Counted from the stretch's first letter, positions 8,262 to 17,320 are shown. The stretch: 64,000 nt of DNA from Oscillospiraceae bacterium (GCA_015068525.1 SVKJ01000003.1:1-64000); one strand, 5' to 3'. Numbers and translations: made by a program. Notes: a model not told the origin generated them from the letters alone.

Positions 8262-9390
8262 ACTTATATATTGGGTATGGTTATCACAAAGAGTAAGTCC
8301 GAATAATTTGTGTATAAGACAACTGATAAAAGAAGTTCCTGACCCTGAAATTATATATAATATGAATGAGGAGCATCTTTTGGTTTTACCATATCTTAAT
8401 AAAGTGTCGATTCTTAAACTTTTAGATAAAGATTTGGAAGAAACTAAAAAAATTATTGAAAAATGTGAGAATAACAATTATAATATAATTTGTTATTCTG
8501 ATGAATATTATCCTGAAAGGCTTAGAAATATTCCTGATTTTCCGATAGTTCTTTATCACAGAGGAGACAAATTTCTCTTCGATGAGTTATTATGTATATC
8601 CGTTGTTGGTACGAGAGAGCCTTCCGGTTATGGTATAAAAATGGCAAAGCAAATTGCAAGGGAACTTGCATATAATAATGCTCTTGTTATAAGTGGTATG
8701 GCATTTGGTATTGATGCCTCGGCACATCTTGGGGCAATGAGTGTTGATAAACCTACTGTTGCAGTGTTGGGCTCAGGGATAGATGATCCTACACCTAAAA
8801 CAAATAAAAAACTTTATGAGTATATGCTCTATAATGGTTGTGTTATATCGGAATATCCGCCCGGTGCAAGAATATATCGATCAAATTATGCTGTAAGAAA
8901 CAGAATAATAAGCGGTCTTTCTTTAGGAACTGTTGTTGTGGAAGCAGAAGAGATAAGTGGTTCTTTAATTACCGCAAGAAATGCTTTGAATCAGGGCAGA
9001 GATGTTTTTGCCGTTCCTAATCTGGCTGATAATAAAAAAGGTGACGGTACTAATAATCTTTTAAGAGATGGTGCAATACTTGTAACAAGTGCAAAGGATA
9101 TTTTAGAAGAATATAAAGGCATGTTTGGAAGTATAGATATAATAAAATCATTTAACGAATCTTCGTATAATAAAAACTTCTTAAAAGAGGATTTTATTGA
9201 TAAATTTGCTGATTTAGTGCCTATAGAAAAAGAAGTTGCACTTTCAGTTGAAGTTCAGCCTACAACAGCTGATGAAATTTCAAAAAAATCAAATATTCCT
9301 ATGAATTATGTGTTGTCAACACTTACAATGCTTGAAATAAAAGGTGTTGTAAAATCAGTTGTAGGTAATAAATTTATGCTAAATATATAA
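8254..9390 (+). CDS. dprA: DNA-processing protein DprA
   Basis: A 378-residue protein. The Rossmann-like DprA core shows SVVGTREPSGYG, SGMAFGIDASAH, VLGSGID, YRSNYAVRNRIISGLS and VVEAEEISGSLITA, and a C-terminal winged-helix (about 310-375) follows. It loads RecA onto incoming single-stranded DNA during transformation. The ATG at 8254, overlapping the end of lgt, replaces an upstream in-frame start that lies inside lgt. Next to topA, as in many Firmicutes. Confidence 0.94.
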   Translation: MDKLIYWVWLSQRVSPNNLCIRQLIKEVPDPEIIYNMNEEHLLVLPYLNKVSILKLLDKDLEETKKIIEKCENNNYNIICYSDEYYPERLRNIPDFPIVLYHRGDKFLFDELLCISVVGTREPSGYGIKMAKQIARELAYNNALVISGMAFGIDASAHLGAMSVDKPTVAVLGSGIDDPTPKTNKKLYEYMLYNGCVISEYPPGARIYRSNYAVRNRIISGLSLGTVVVEAEEISGSLITARNALNQGRDVFAVPNLADNKKGDGTNNLLRDGAILVTSAKDILEEYKGMFGSIDIIKSFNESSYNKNFLKEDFIDKFADLVPIEKEVALSVEVQPTTADEISKKSNIPMNYVLSTLTMLEIKGVVKSVVGNKFMLNI

Positions 9391-9403
9391 AGAGGTGTAA
9401 AAA

Positions 9404-11500
9404 TTGTCAAAAAATCTGGTTATTGTGGAATCTCCTGCGAAGGCTAAAACAATTGAAAAATATTTGGGGAAAGATTATAGTGTCCTTGCTTCTATGGGGC
9501 ATTTAAGAGATTTGCCTGAAAAAACATTAGGGGTGGATGTAGAAAAGGATTTTACCCCTAAATATCAAACCATCAAAGGAAAAAGTGAACTTATAAAGAG
9601 TCTGAAAAAAGAAGCCCAGACTTGTAATAAAGTTTATCTTGCGACTGACCCTGACCGTGAAGGAGAAGCAATATCCTGGCATATTGCAAATATTTTAGGA
9701 ATAAAAGAAGATGAAGTGTGCAGGGTAACCTTTAATGAGATAACCAAAAATGCAGTAACCGAAGCGATTGGCAATCCAAGAATAATAGATAAAGACCTTG
9801 TTGATGCACAACAGGCAAGGCGGGTTTTAGATAGAATTGTGGGATATAAGTTAAGTCCTCTTTTGTGGAAAAAAATAAGAAAAGGACTTAGCGCAGGACG
9901 TGTTCAGTCTGTTGCAACCAGAATTATATGTGACAGGGAGGAAGAAATTGAGAAATTTATTCCTGAAGAATACTGGACGATTAAAGCAGATTTAGAAACA
10001 ACTGAAAAAAATATATTTACAGCAAAACTTGAAAAAAAAGACGGCAAGAAAATAACTGTAAACAATGAACAAGATGCAAGAGAAATATTGCAAAGTTTAA
10101 AAAATGCAGAATATTATGTAGAAAATATAAAGGAAACAAAAAAATTAAGAAAACCTTATCCTCCTTTTATAACAAGTACCTTGCAACAGGAAGCGTCAAG
10201 AAAACTTAACTTCACGTCTAAAAGAACAATGCAGACTGCTCAGAATTTGTACGAAGGTATAAATATTAAAGGAAGAGGTTTGGTTGGTCTTATAACATAT
10301 ATGAGAACTGACAGTTTGAGAATATCTGACGAGGCAAAAAAGAATGCAAAGAATTTCATACTTTCTAACTACGGGAGCGAATTTTGTCCAAAAGGGTATA
10401 ATGAATATAAAATGAGAAAAGGGAATATTCAGGATGCCCACGAAGCAATAAGACCGTCAGATGTATATCTTACACCTGACCTTGTTAAAGACTCTTTGAC
10501 AAACGACCAGTATAAACTTTATAAACTTATATGGGAAAGATTTGTTGCATCTCAAATGGTAAATGCAATATTTAACGCCACATCCGTTGATGTGAAGGCG
10601 GAAAACTTTACATTAAAAGCAACGGGTCTGCAAATGCTTTTTGAAGGATTTATGAAACTATATATTGAAAGTACAGACAGTGAAGACGAGGATGAAAATC
10701 AGAAACTGCCAAAACTTAACGAGGGTGAAAGTCTTAAACTTATAGAACTTAATGATAAGCAACATTTTACCAATCCTCCTTCGAGATACACAGAAGCGAG
10801 TTTAATTAAAACAATGGAAGAATATGGCATTGGAAGACCAAGTACCTATGCGCCTACTATCAGTACCATTCTTCAAAGAGAATATATAGTAAAAGAAGGT
10901 AAGTCCTTAGTACCTACCGAACTTGGAAAAGTTACAACCAATCTTATGAAAGATAATTTTAAAGATATAGTTGATGTTAAGTTTACGGCAGGTATGGAAG
11001 ACAGTCTTGACAGTATAGAGCATGGAAATAATGACTGGGTACAGATTTTAAAAGAATTCTATAAAGACTTTGAAATATCTTTAACTAAAGCACAGGATAT
11101 CGATAAGGTTAAAGTCAAAGAAGAAGAAACTGATGAAATTTGTGAAAAGTGTGGAAGAAAAATGGTAATTAAAACAGGTAAGTTCGGAAAATTTCTTGCT
11201 TGTCCCGGATTTCCTGAATGTAAAAATGCCAAACCGATAACAACCGAAGTTAAAGATATCAAATGTCCGTTGTGTCAGGGTAAAGTGCTCCAGAAAAAGA
11301 GTAAAAAAGGAAAAAAATACTTTGGTTGCGAAAACAATCCTGATTGTTCATTTATGACATGGGATGAACCTACCAATGAAAAATGTGAAAAATGCGGAAA
11401 TGTTCTTGTGAAAAAGTATTATGGAAAAGGTTCAAAATTATATTGCTCAAATTCAGAGTGCGAAAATGCACCTAAAAAAAGAACAGTAAAAAAGAAATAG
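9404..11500 (+). CDS. topA: DNA topoisomerase I (type IA)
   Basis: A 698-residue enzyme that relaxes negative supercoils. The Toprim domain starts at VESPAKAKTIEKYLG and includes DPDREGEAISWH; the catalytic tyrosine is Tyr299 in ITYMRTDS. Three four-cysteine zinc ribbons are at the C-terminus (starting near residues 580, 620 and 662). Translation starts at TTG with AGAGGTG eight bases upstream. The order lgt-dprA-topA-trmFO is a familiar Firmicute housekeeping run. Confidence 0.96.
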   Translation: MSKNLVIVESPAKAKTIEKYLGKDYSVLASMGHLRDLPEKTLGVDVEKDFTPKYQTIKGKSELIKSLKKEAQTCNKVYLATDPDREGEAISWHIANILGIKEDEVCRVTFNEITKNAVTEAIGNPRIIDKDLVDAQQARRVLDRIVGYKLSPLLWKKIRKGLSAGRVQSVATRIICDREEEIEKFIPEEYWTIKADLETTEKNIFTAKLEKKDGKKITVNNEQDAREILQSLKNAEYYVENIKETKKLRKPYPPFITSTLQQEASRKLNFTSKRTMQTAQNLYEGINIKGRGLVGLITYMRTDSLRISDEAKKNAKNFILSNYGSEFCPKGYNEYKMRKGNIQDAHEAIRPSDVYLTPDLVKDSLTNDQYKLYKLIWERFVASQMVNAIFNATSVDVKAENFTLKATGLQMLFEGFMKLYIESTDSEDEDENQKLPKLNEGESLKLIELNDKQHFTNPPSRYTEASLIKTMEEYGIGRPSTYAPTISTILQREYIVKEGKSLVPTELGKVTTNLMKDNFKDIVDVKFTAGMEDSLDSIEHGNNDWVQILKEFYKDFEISLTKAQDIDKVKVKEEETDEICEKCGRKMVIKTGKFGKFLACPGFPECKNAKPITTEVKDIKCPLCQGKVLQKKSKKGKKYFGCENNPDCSFMTWDEPTNEKCEKCGNVLVKKYYGKGSKLYCSNSECENAPKKRTVKKK

Positions 11501-11517
11501 GTAAAAAGGAAAAAAGA

Positions 11518-12816
11518 ATGAAAACAGTTAATGTTATAGGGGCAGGTCTTGCAGGATGCGAAGTAGCATACAGACTTGCAGAGCATAATGTAAAAGTTAA
11601 TTTATATGAGCAAAAGCCTGAGAAAAAATCTCCTGCTCACTCTTCTGATAATTTTGCCGAACTTGTATGCAGTAATTCGCTAAGAGGGAATGTGCTTTCA
11701 AATGCAGTCGGGCTTTTAAAAGAAGAAATGAGAATGTTAGGTTCTCTTGTAATTGAAAGTGCATACGAAAACCAAGTTCCTGCTGGGGGAGCGTTAGCGG
11801 TTGACAGAGAAAAGTTTTCAAAATACATCACCGATAAAATAATAAATCATCCCAATATAAATGTTATAAACGAAGAATATACTGAAATTTCTGATGATGA
11901 ATATACGGTTATTGCAACAGGGCCTTTAACAAGCGAAAAACTATTCGAAAATATTAAGAAACTTACAGGGGATGACGACTTGTATTTCTATGATGCAGCT
12001 GCACCTATTGTTTCTTATGACTCTATTGATATGACAAAAGCATTCAAAGCCTCAAGATATAATAAGGGTGATGCTGATTATATTAATTGCCCTATGACAA
12101 AAGAAGAGTATGATGCTTTTTATGATGCCCTTATAAATGCTGAATGTGCTAAAATGAAAGAATTTGAAGATGAAGTTGTTTTTGAAGGGTGTATGCCTGT
12201 TGAAACAATGGCAAAAAGAGGATATAATACTCTTTTGTTCGGACCATTAAAACCTGTCGGACTTCGAAGTGAGAGTATGGATAAAGATGCTTATGCAGTT
12301 GTCCAGTTGAGGCAGGATAACAAAGAGGGGACAATGTATAACATTGTTGGTTTTCAGACTCATCTTAAATTCGGAGAACAAAAAAGAGTATTTTCTATGA
12401 TACCTGGTCTTTCAAATGCAGAGTTTTTAAGATACGGAGTTATGCATAGAAACACTTTTATAAATTCTCCTAAAGTTCTTAATAACCATTACAGATTAAA
12501 AAATAATGATAAAATATATTTTGCAGGTCAGATTACAGGGGTTGAAGGATATGTTGAGTCTGCAGCAAGCGGGCTTACTGTAGGAATTTATCTTTCAAAA
12601 CTTTTAAACAAAGAGGAAATAAACGAATTTTCTAAAGATACGGCAATCGGTGCATTAGCCGCTTATGTATCTGACGAAACGGTTGAAAAATTCCAGCCTA
12701 TGAATGTTAATTTTGGTATTATAAATCCTCTTGGTTACCGTGTGAAAGGTAAACAGGAAAAAAATCTTGAAATTGCCAAAAGAGCATTAAAAGAAATAGA
12801 GGAAAAATTCAAATAA
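11518..12816 (+). CDS. trmFO: tRNA (uracil-54-C5)-methyltransferase, folate/FAD-dependent
   Basis: A 432-residue flavoprotein that forms ribothymidine at position 54 of tRNA using methylenetetrahydrofolate. N-terminal FAD motif IGAGLAGCEVAYRLA, then CSNSLRGN and, near the C-terminus, AGQITGVEGYVESAASG, all typical. RBS AAAAAGGA precedes the ATG, 17 bases after topA. FolD, encoded near 46.1 kb, makes the methylene-folate cofactor pool. Confidence 0.95.
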   Translation: MKTVNVIGAGLAGCEVAYRLAEHNVKVNLYEQKPEKKSPAHSSDNFAELVCSNSLRGNVLSNAVGLLKEEMRMLGSLVIESAYENQVPAGGALAVDREKFSKYITDKIINHPNINVINEEYTEISDDEYTVIATGPLTSEKLFENIKKLTGDDDLYFYDAAAPIVSYDSIDMTKAFKASRYNKGDADYINCPMTKEEYDAFYDALINAECAKMKEFEDEVVFEGCMPVETMAKRGYNTLLFGPLKPVGLRSESMDKDAYAVVQLRQDNKEGTMYNIVGFQTHLKFGEQKRVFSMIPGLSNAEFLRYGVMHRNTFINSPKVLNNHYRLKNNDKIYFAGQITGVEGYVESAASGLTVGIYLSKLLNKEEINEFSKDTAIGALAAYVSDETVEKFQPMNVNFGIINPLGYRVKGKQEKNLEIAKRALKEIEEKFK

Positions 12817-12823
12817 AATATAT

Positions 12824-12865
12824 AGACAGTTCGAAATCCATCCTGTCTTAAATCAAAACTAGGAG
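12824..12865 (+). promoter_or_regulatory. preQ1-I riboswitch
   Basis: Stem AGACAG (12824-12829) / CTGTCT (12843-12848), a 13-base loop containing ATCC, and an A-rich tail TAAATCAAAACTAGG matching the class I preQ1 aptamer pattern. The loop TCC can pair with AGG of the tail to form the H-type pseudoknot. The tail merges with the AGGAG ribosome binding site of the next gene, so ligand binding should block translation. The downstream gene, a queuosine-precursor transporter, fits. Confidence 0.85.
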
Positions 12866-12875
12866 TGTTAAAAAA

Positions 12876-13370
12876 ATGAAATTACAAAAGATTACTAAAA
12901 CAGCAATTATTTCAGCGTTATATTGTGTGTTGACATTGGCGTTTGCACCTGTAAGTTACGGAGTAATTCAGTTAAGAGTTTCGGAGGTTTTGACAGTTTT
13001 ACCCAAATTTTCAAAATCATCAATCTTAGGACTTACAATCGGATGTTTTCTTTCAAATTACATAGGTATGGCGTTTGTAGGAAGTACAGGAATTATTGAT
13101 GTTGTATTCGGAACTCTGGCGACTTTTCTTGCAGGTATATGTTCTTATTTAACAAGAAAAAATAAATGGCTTGTTGCCTTGTTTCCTGTGCTTTTTAACG
13201 GTGTAATTGTAGGTGGTTATCTTCATTTTATTGCTTATACAAATATAAATATTTTTTTGTGTATGCTTTATGTAGCTATAGGGGAAGCGCTTGTAACATA
13301 TGTACTGGGAATTCCTTTAATAAATTTTGTTTTAAAAACAAATAAAATAGGAGAAATACTTAATGATTAA
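12876..13370 (+). CDS. queT: QueT family queuosine-precursor transporter
   Basis: A 164-residue membrane protein of the QueT (DUF988) energy-coupling-factor S-component family. Landmarks are APVSYGVIQLRVSEVLTVLP and the conserved FLSNYIG segment, with about five or six hydrophobic segments. It captures preQ1 or a related 7-deazaguanine and works with a shared ECF module not seen here. It is preceded by a preQ1-I riboswitch overlapping its ribosome binding site, and overlaps the next gene by eight bases. Confidence 0.93.
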   Translation: MKLQKITKTAIISALYCVLTLAFAPVSYGVIQLRVSEVLTVLPKFSKSSILGLTIGCFLSNYIGMAFVGSTGIIDVVFGTLATFLAGICSYLTRKNKWLVALFPVLFNGVIVGGYLHFIAYTNINIFLCMLYVAIGEALVTYVLGIPLINFVLKTNKIGEILND

Positions 13371-15213
13371 TATTGAAAAATACCTTGATAAAGTTGAAAA
13401 GCCGTCACGATACGTGGGCGGAGAATATAACAGTATAATTAAAGATAAAGAAAATGTGAATATAAGATTTGCATTCTGCTTTCCTGATACTTATGAAATC
13501 GGAATGTCGCATCTTGGATTAAGATGTATTTACCATACTCTTAATGAAATTTCTGATGTTTGGTGCGAAAGAAGTTTTATGCCATGGGTAGATATGGAAG
13601 AAATATTAAAGAGAAATAATATTCCTCTTTTTGCCTTGGAATCAAAAGATGCTCTTAATGAGTTTGATATGTTAGGCTTTACTTTGCAATATGAAATGAG
13701 TTATACTAATGTACTTGCAATGCTTGATATGTCAGGTATACCTTTTTTATCAAAAGAAAGAGATTATACTTGCCCGTTTATATGTGCAGGCGGTCCTTGT
13801 GCAGTTAATCCGGAACCTCTTTATGATATAATTGACTTTTTTATGATAGGCGAAGGGGAAGAAGTTCTTCCTGAAGTTATGGATGTTTACAGGGAATATA
13901 AAAAAAGCGGTTCTTGTAACAGAGATGATTTTTTATTTAAAGTGGCACAATTAAAAGGAGTATATGTTCCTAAATTCTATGATGTTTCCTATAATGAAGA
14001 CGGAACAATTAAAGGAAGAACTCACGCTGACGGCGTTCCTGATACTATTGAGAAAAGAGTTATAGAAGATTTTGACAGTTTGCCTCATCCTGAAAAAATT
14101 ATTGTACCCTATACTGAAATAGTGCATGACAGGGTTACGCTTGAAATATTCAGAGGATGCATAAGAGGATGCAGATTTTGTCAGGCAGGGTTTATATACC
14201 GTCCTGTAAGAGAAAGAACTCCTGATAAACTTGTTGATATTGCGGTTAAATCTTTAGAGGTAACAGGTTATGATGAAGTGTCATTATGTTCTTTAAGTAC
14301 CAGTGACTATACACGTCTTAATGAACTTACCGATAAACTAATGGAATATACTATTGACAGGAAGATAAACTTTTGTCTGCCATCACTTCGAATTGATAAT
14401 TTTAATTTACCTCTTGCCAACAAAGTGCAGAAAGTAAGAAAAACCTCTTTAACCTTTGCTCCTGAAGCGGGAACTCAAAGAATGAGAGATGTTATAAACA
14501 AAAATGTTTGTGAAGAAGATGTTTTAAAAACATCGCACCTTATTTTCACAAACGGATGGAACAGCGTTAAGTTTTATTTTATGATTGGCCTTCCTTATGA
14601 AACAAAGGAAGATGTTTTAGGTATTAAGGATTTAGCATTTAAAGTTCAGAATACTTATTATAAGATAGACAAGCCTTTAAGACCGAAAGGCGCAAGAATA
14701 ACGGTGAGTACATCTTCATTTGTTCCTAAACCTTTTACACCGTTTATGTGGGCAAGGCAGGATACAATAGAAGAGTTAAGAGATAAACAAAATTTACTTA
14801 AAAATGAAATGAAATCCAAAATTATTAATTATAATTGGCATGATGCAGATTTGTCCATTTTGGAAGGTGTATTTGCAAGAGGGGACAGAAGACTTTCCAA
14901 AGTCCTTATTTCTGCGTATGATAAGGGATGCCGTCTTGATGGATGGAATGAACATTTTAAGTACGATAAATGGATGGAAGCATTTATAGAAAATAATATA
15001 GATTACACATTCTATACTCACAGAGAAAGAGAATATGAAGAAAATCTGCCATGGGATTTTATAGATGTGGGAGTAAGTAAAAAGTTTTTGATAAGCGAAA
15101 ATGAAAAAGCAAAAATGGCGTCTACAACACCTAATTGCAGGCAAAATTGTGCGGGGTGTGGTATAACCAAGTTAGCAAAATGTAAGGAGCAGTTCAATGG
15201 AGTTAAGAGTTAA
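13363..15213 (+). CDS. TIGR03960 family B12-binding radical SAM protein
   Basis: A 616-residue protein with an N-terminal cobalamin-binding-like region, a radical SAM cluster motif (CIRGCRFCQAGF, CxxxCxxC) near residues 266-273, and a C-terminal CRQNCAGCG cysteine cluster. It always pairs with the small protein encoded next, overlapping it by 17 bases. Radical SAM chemistry on an RNA or ribosome-related substrate has been suspected from its genomic neighbours; the reaction is unestablished. It overlaps queT by eight bases and so shares its transcript. Confidence 0.9.
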   Translation: MINIEKYLDKVEKPSRYVGGEYNSIIKDKENVNIRFAFCFPDTYEIGMSHLGLRCIYHTLNEISDVWCERSFMPWVDMEEILKRNNIPLFALESKDALNEFDMLGFTLQYEMSYTNVLAMLDMSGIPFLSKERDYTCPFICAGGPCAVNPEPLYDIIDFFMIGEGEEVLPEVMDVYREYKKSGSCNRDDFLFKVAQLKGVYVPKFYDVSYNEDGTIKGRTHADGVPDTIEKRVIEDFDSLPHPEKIIVPYTEIVHDRVTLEIFRGCIRGCRFCQAGFIYRPVRERTPDKLVDIAVKSLEVTGYDEVSLCSLSTSDYTRLNELTDKLMEYTIDRKINFCLPSLRIDNFNLPLANKVQKVRKTSLTFAPEAGTQRMRDVINKNVCEEDVLKTSHLIFTNGWNSVKFYFMIGLPYETKEDVLGIKDLAFKVQNTYYKIDKPLRPKGARITVSTSSFVPKPFTPFMWARQDTIEELRDKQNLLKNEMKSKIINYNWHDADLSILEGVFARGDRRLSKVLISAYDKGCRLDGWNEHFKYDKWMEAFIENNIDYTFYTHREREYEENLPWDFIDVGVSKKFLISENEKAKMASTTPNCRQNCAGCGITKLAKCKEQFNGVKS

Positions 15214-15835
15214 ATTTAATAAAATAAGTGATGCGAAATATATTTCTCATCTTGATTTACTAAGGACTTTTAATCGAATGATAATGAGAAGCGATTTGAA
15301 ACCTGCGTACTCACAAGGATATAACCCACATATTATAATGTCATTTTTGCAACCTTCTTCAGTGGGTATGGCAACTAAGTCAGATTGCCTTGATATAACT
15401 TTAGAAGGCGAATATGACCTTAATAAAGTTCTTTTAAACCTTCAGGAAGTTGCACCCAGAGGTATTGAGATAACAAGTGTGGAAGAAAATAACGGAAAGT
15501 TAAAGTTTAATACTCTTTCTTCGGCAGTGTATTCGGTTTTAATAGATACCAATGCGACTAAAGATGATATAATTAACTTTTTACGCCTTGATGAAATTTT
15601 TGTTGATAAAAAGACTAAAAAAGGGATAAAAGAAGTTGATATAAAACCTCTTCTTTTAAGTTATGAGGTGAAAGATGGCATAGAACTTATATTGCATTTA
15701 AAAGCAGGAAGCAGTGAAAACTTAAATCCATCGCTTTTACTGAAAGCAATGGAAAAATATATTGATAATATATACATAAACAATGTAAGAATTACAAGGG
15801 AATATTTGTTGTCGGAAAATGGCGAAATTTTCTAA
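15197..15835 (+). CDS. TIGR03936 family radical-SAM-associated protein (DUF2344)
   Basis: A 212-residue partner of the preceding radical SAM enzyme. The N-terminal ISHLDLLRTFNRMIMRS and QGYNPHIIMSF segments are the family hallmarks. The start lies within the previous gene (17-base overlap), behind an AAGGAG site. In other Clostridia the same domain is fused to or adjacent to the TIGR03960 protein, often upstream of rng or ribosomal protein genes. Function unknown. Confidence 0.88.
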   Translation: MELRVKFNKISDAKYISHLDLLRTFNRMIMRSDLKPAYSQGYNPHIIMSFLQPSSVGMATKSDCLDITLEGEYDLNKVLLNLQEVAPRGIEITSVEENNGKLKFNTLSSAVYSVLIDTNATKDDIINFLRLDEIFVDKKTKKGIKEVDIKPLLLSYEVKDGIELILHLKAGSSENLNPSLLLKAMEKYIDNIYINNVRITREYLLSENGEIF

Positions 15836-15902
15836 ATTTTGTATATTTTCAACAAAAAAATATAAGATTTATAATATTTTTTAATAAAAATAGAAAAAAT
15901 GT

Positions 15903-15931
15903 TTGACAATATCATAACAAATGTGTATAAT
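15903..15931 (+). promoter_or_regulatory. Consensus sigma-A promoter for sigH
   Basis: TTGACA (15903-15908), 17-base spacer, TATAAT (15926-15931), about 42 bases upstream of the GTG start of sigH. Both hexamers are exact. It lies in a very AT-rich gap of 137 bases. Confidence 0.85.
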
Positions 15932-15972
15932 GATTGTATGGGTATTTTAAGTATTTGTTTGTAGGTGTTTAA

Positions 15973-16590
15973 GTGAAAGCATACGATATAAACGATGAAG
16001 AGATTATAAATGGTGCCAAAAGTGGAGATAATGATTGTCTCGAGATTATTTTTGATAGTTTCAGAGGATATATAAGAAGTCTCTCAAATAAGTATTATCT
16101 TGTTGGTGCTGATAAAGATGATCTTGTGCAGGAAGGAATGATCGGGCTTTTTAAAGCAATAAGAGATTATGACGAAAGCCAGGGCATTACTTTTGTTTCT
16201 TTTGCGTCAGTATGTATAAAAAGGCAGATTAAAACTGCGCTTAAACTATCTTTGAGAAAAAAGCATATACCTCTTAATTCTTCGGTGTCTTTGCAGGCGT
16301 CAATGTTTGATGATGAGAGTGACAGGGAACTCATCGAATATTTTGAAGATAAAAAAGAGATTAATCCCGAAGAGGTTTACATAAATAATGAAACCTTTAC
16401 TCAACTTAATAAAATGCTTTATGAAACATTAAGTAAGTTGGAACTTAATATCCTTGTTTTATATAATCAGCATTTAAGTTATAAAGAAATTTCCGAAATT
16501 ACGGGAAAAAGTGTTAAATCTATTGATAATGCCATTCAGAGAATTAAAAAGAAGATGGAGATTATCAAAAATCAATATATGTCCTTGTAG
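15973..16590 (+). CDS. sigH: RNA polymerase sporulation sigma factor SigH
   Basis: A 205-residue sigma-70 family factor. Region 2 includes ADKDDLVQEGMIGLFKAIRDYD and the -10-binding helix FVSFASVCIKRQIKTALK; region 4 has the helix-turn-helix LSYKEISEITGKSVKSIDNAIQRIKKK. SigH starts the switch to sporulation in Firmicutes. GTG start with TAGGTG upstream. A tRNA-like sequence begins inside its last four codons (16581), which is unusual. Confidence 0.93.
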   Translation: MKAYDINDEEIINGAKSGDNDCLEIIFDSFRGYIRSLSNKYYLVGADKDDLVQEGMIGLFKAIRDYDESQGITFVSFASVCIKRQIKTALKLSLRKKHIPLNSSVSLQASMFDDESDRELIEYFEDKKEINPEEVYINNETFTQLNKMLYETLSKLELNILVLYNQHLSYKEISEITGKSVKSIDNAIQRIKKKMEIIKNQYMSL

Positions 16591-16670
16591 CTCATTGGCA
16601 GAGTGCTGTTTTTCGCGGGTATTTTTACTGTGTTTAATGGAGAAGACGGTTCGATTCCGGACGGTGGACT
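16581..16670 (+). pseudogene. Degenerate tRNA-like sequence overlapping the sigH stop
   Basis: The 5' part reads GTCCTTG-TA-GCTC-ATTGGCA-GAGT, a good acceptor start plus D-arm. The 3' part has the T-loop GGTTCGATTCC and ends GGTGGACT, whose GGAC pairs with the initial GTCC. Inner acceptor pairs and two T-stem pairs fail, no anticodon stem of five pairs can be drawn in the 38-base centre, and no CCA is encoded. Best read as a decayed tRNA, or an unusual tRNA-like element. Confidence 0.55.
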
Positions 16671-16703
16671 AATAATATTTCTATTTTTTAAGGAGAGAAA
16701 ACT

Positions 16704-16979
16704 ATGTACGAAGACAAAACACTTATCTGCAAAGATTGCGGAAACGAATTCATATTTACAGCAGGGGAACAAGAATTCTATGCTGAGAAAGGATTCGAAA
16801 ACGAACCAGTTCGTTGCAAAGAATGCAGAGTGTCAAGAAAAGCAAGCATCCGCGAAAAGAGAGAACTTCATACTGCTGTATGTGCTGAATGCGGTCAGGA
16901 AGCAAAAGTTCCATTTATTCCAAGAGATGACAGACCTGTTTACTGTAGCGAATGTTTCAGTAAAAAAAGTGCTGAATAA
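16704..16979 (+). CDS. Zinc-ribbon domain protein (CxxC-type, small)
   Basis: A 91-residue protein with four CxxC pairs: CKDC (about 10-13), CKEC (38-41), CAEC (60-63) and CSEC (81-84), giving two predicted zinc ribbons. Central basic stretch SRKASIREKRE. Matches small 'probable zinc-ribbon' proteins widespread in Clostridia, presumably nucleic-acid-binding, role unknown. RBS AAGGAG. A terminator follows at 16996. High Lys/Glu content suggests a soluble protein. Confidence 0.8.
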   Translation: MYEDKTLICKDCGNEFIFTAGEQEFYAEKGFENEPVRCKECRVSRKASIREKRELHTAVCAECGQEAKVPFIPRDDRPVYCSECFSKKSAE

Positions 16980-16995
16980 TTTTATATGAAATATA

Positions 16996-17033
16996 GCCCT
17001 GTCGGTAAATCCGTCAGGGCATTATTCTTTTTT
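16996..17033 (+). terminator. Intrinsic terminator after zinc-ribbon gene
   Basis: Stem GCCCTG-T-CGG / CCG-T-CAGGGC (one T-T mismatch) with a TAAAT loop, then ATTATTCTTTTTT. Confidence 0.85.
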
Positions 17034-17053
17034 ATAATTAAAAAATAAAAATC

Positions 17054-17083
17054 TTGCATTTAGGGTGCAATATGTAGTATAAT
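17054..17083 (+). promoter_or_regulatory. Promoter with inverted repeat upstream of the DUF1858 gene
   Basis: TTGCAT (17054-17059), 18-base spacer, TATAAT (17078-17083). The -35 region forms an inverted repeat TTGCA/TGCAA (17054-17070), a possible operator overlapping the promoter. Confidence 0.6.
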
Positions 17084-17113
17084 AATATATAATACATAAA
17101 TGGAGTGATTTAA

Positions 17114-17320
17114 ATGAAAATAACAAAAGATACAATTATTGCAGATGTTTTAAAAATAGATGCAGACTTAGCGCCTTTCTTTTTAGAAATCGGTATGCAT
17201 TGTTTGGGTTGCCCTTCTGCCACAGGCGAAACAATTGCCGAAGCATGCGATGTTCACGGGGCGGATTGTGACCTTTTACTTGAAAAACTTAACAACTTCC
17301 TTGAAAAGGGGGAAAATTAA
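17114..17320 (+). CDS. DUF1858 domain protein
   Basis: A 68-residue single-domain DUF1858 protein with the typical start ITKDTIIADVLKI and a cysteine pair in MHCLGCPSA, resembling the N-terminal domain of hybrid-cluster/ScdA-type proteins and usually annotated as a disulfide oxidoreductase. Two further cysteines follow. A role in redox or Fe-S handling is suggested but unproven. It sits first in a likely operon with a small unknown protein, a site-2 protease and scpAB. Confidence 0.85.
   Translation: MKITKDTIIADVLKIDADLAPFFLEIGMHCLGCPSATGETIAEACDVHGADCDLLLEKLNNFLEKGEN

Noticed and set aside
14794..15144. 116-codon minus-strand open frame in the radical SAM gene
   Set aside because: Fully inside a well-supported gene on the other strand.
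16581..16670. Functional tRNA gene
   Set aside because: No five-pair anticodon stem, broken inner acceptor and T-stem pairs and no promoter or CCA; reported as a degenerate element instead.
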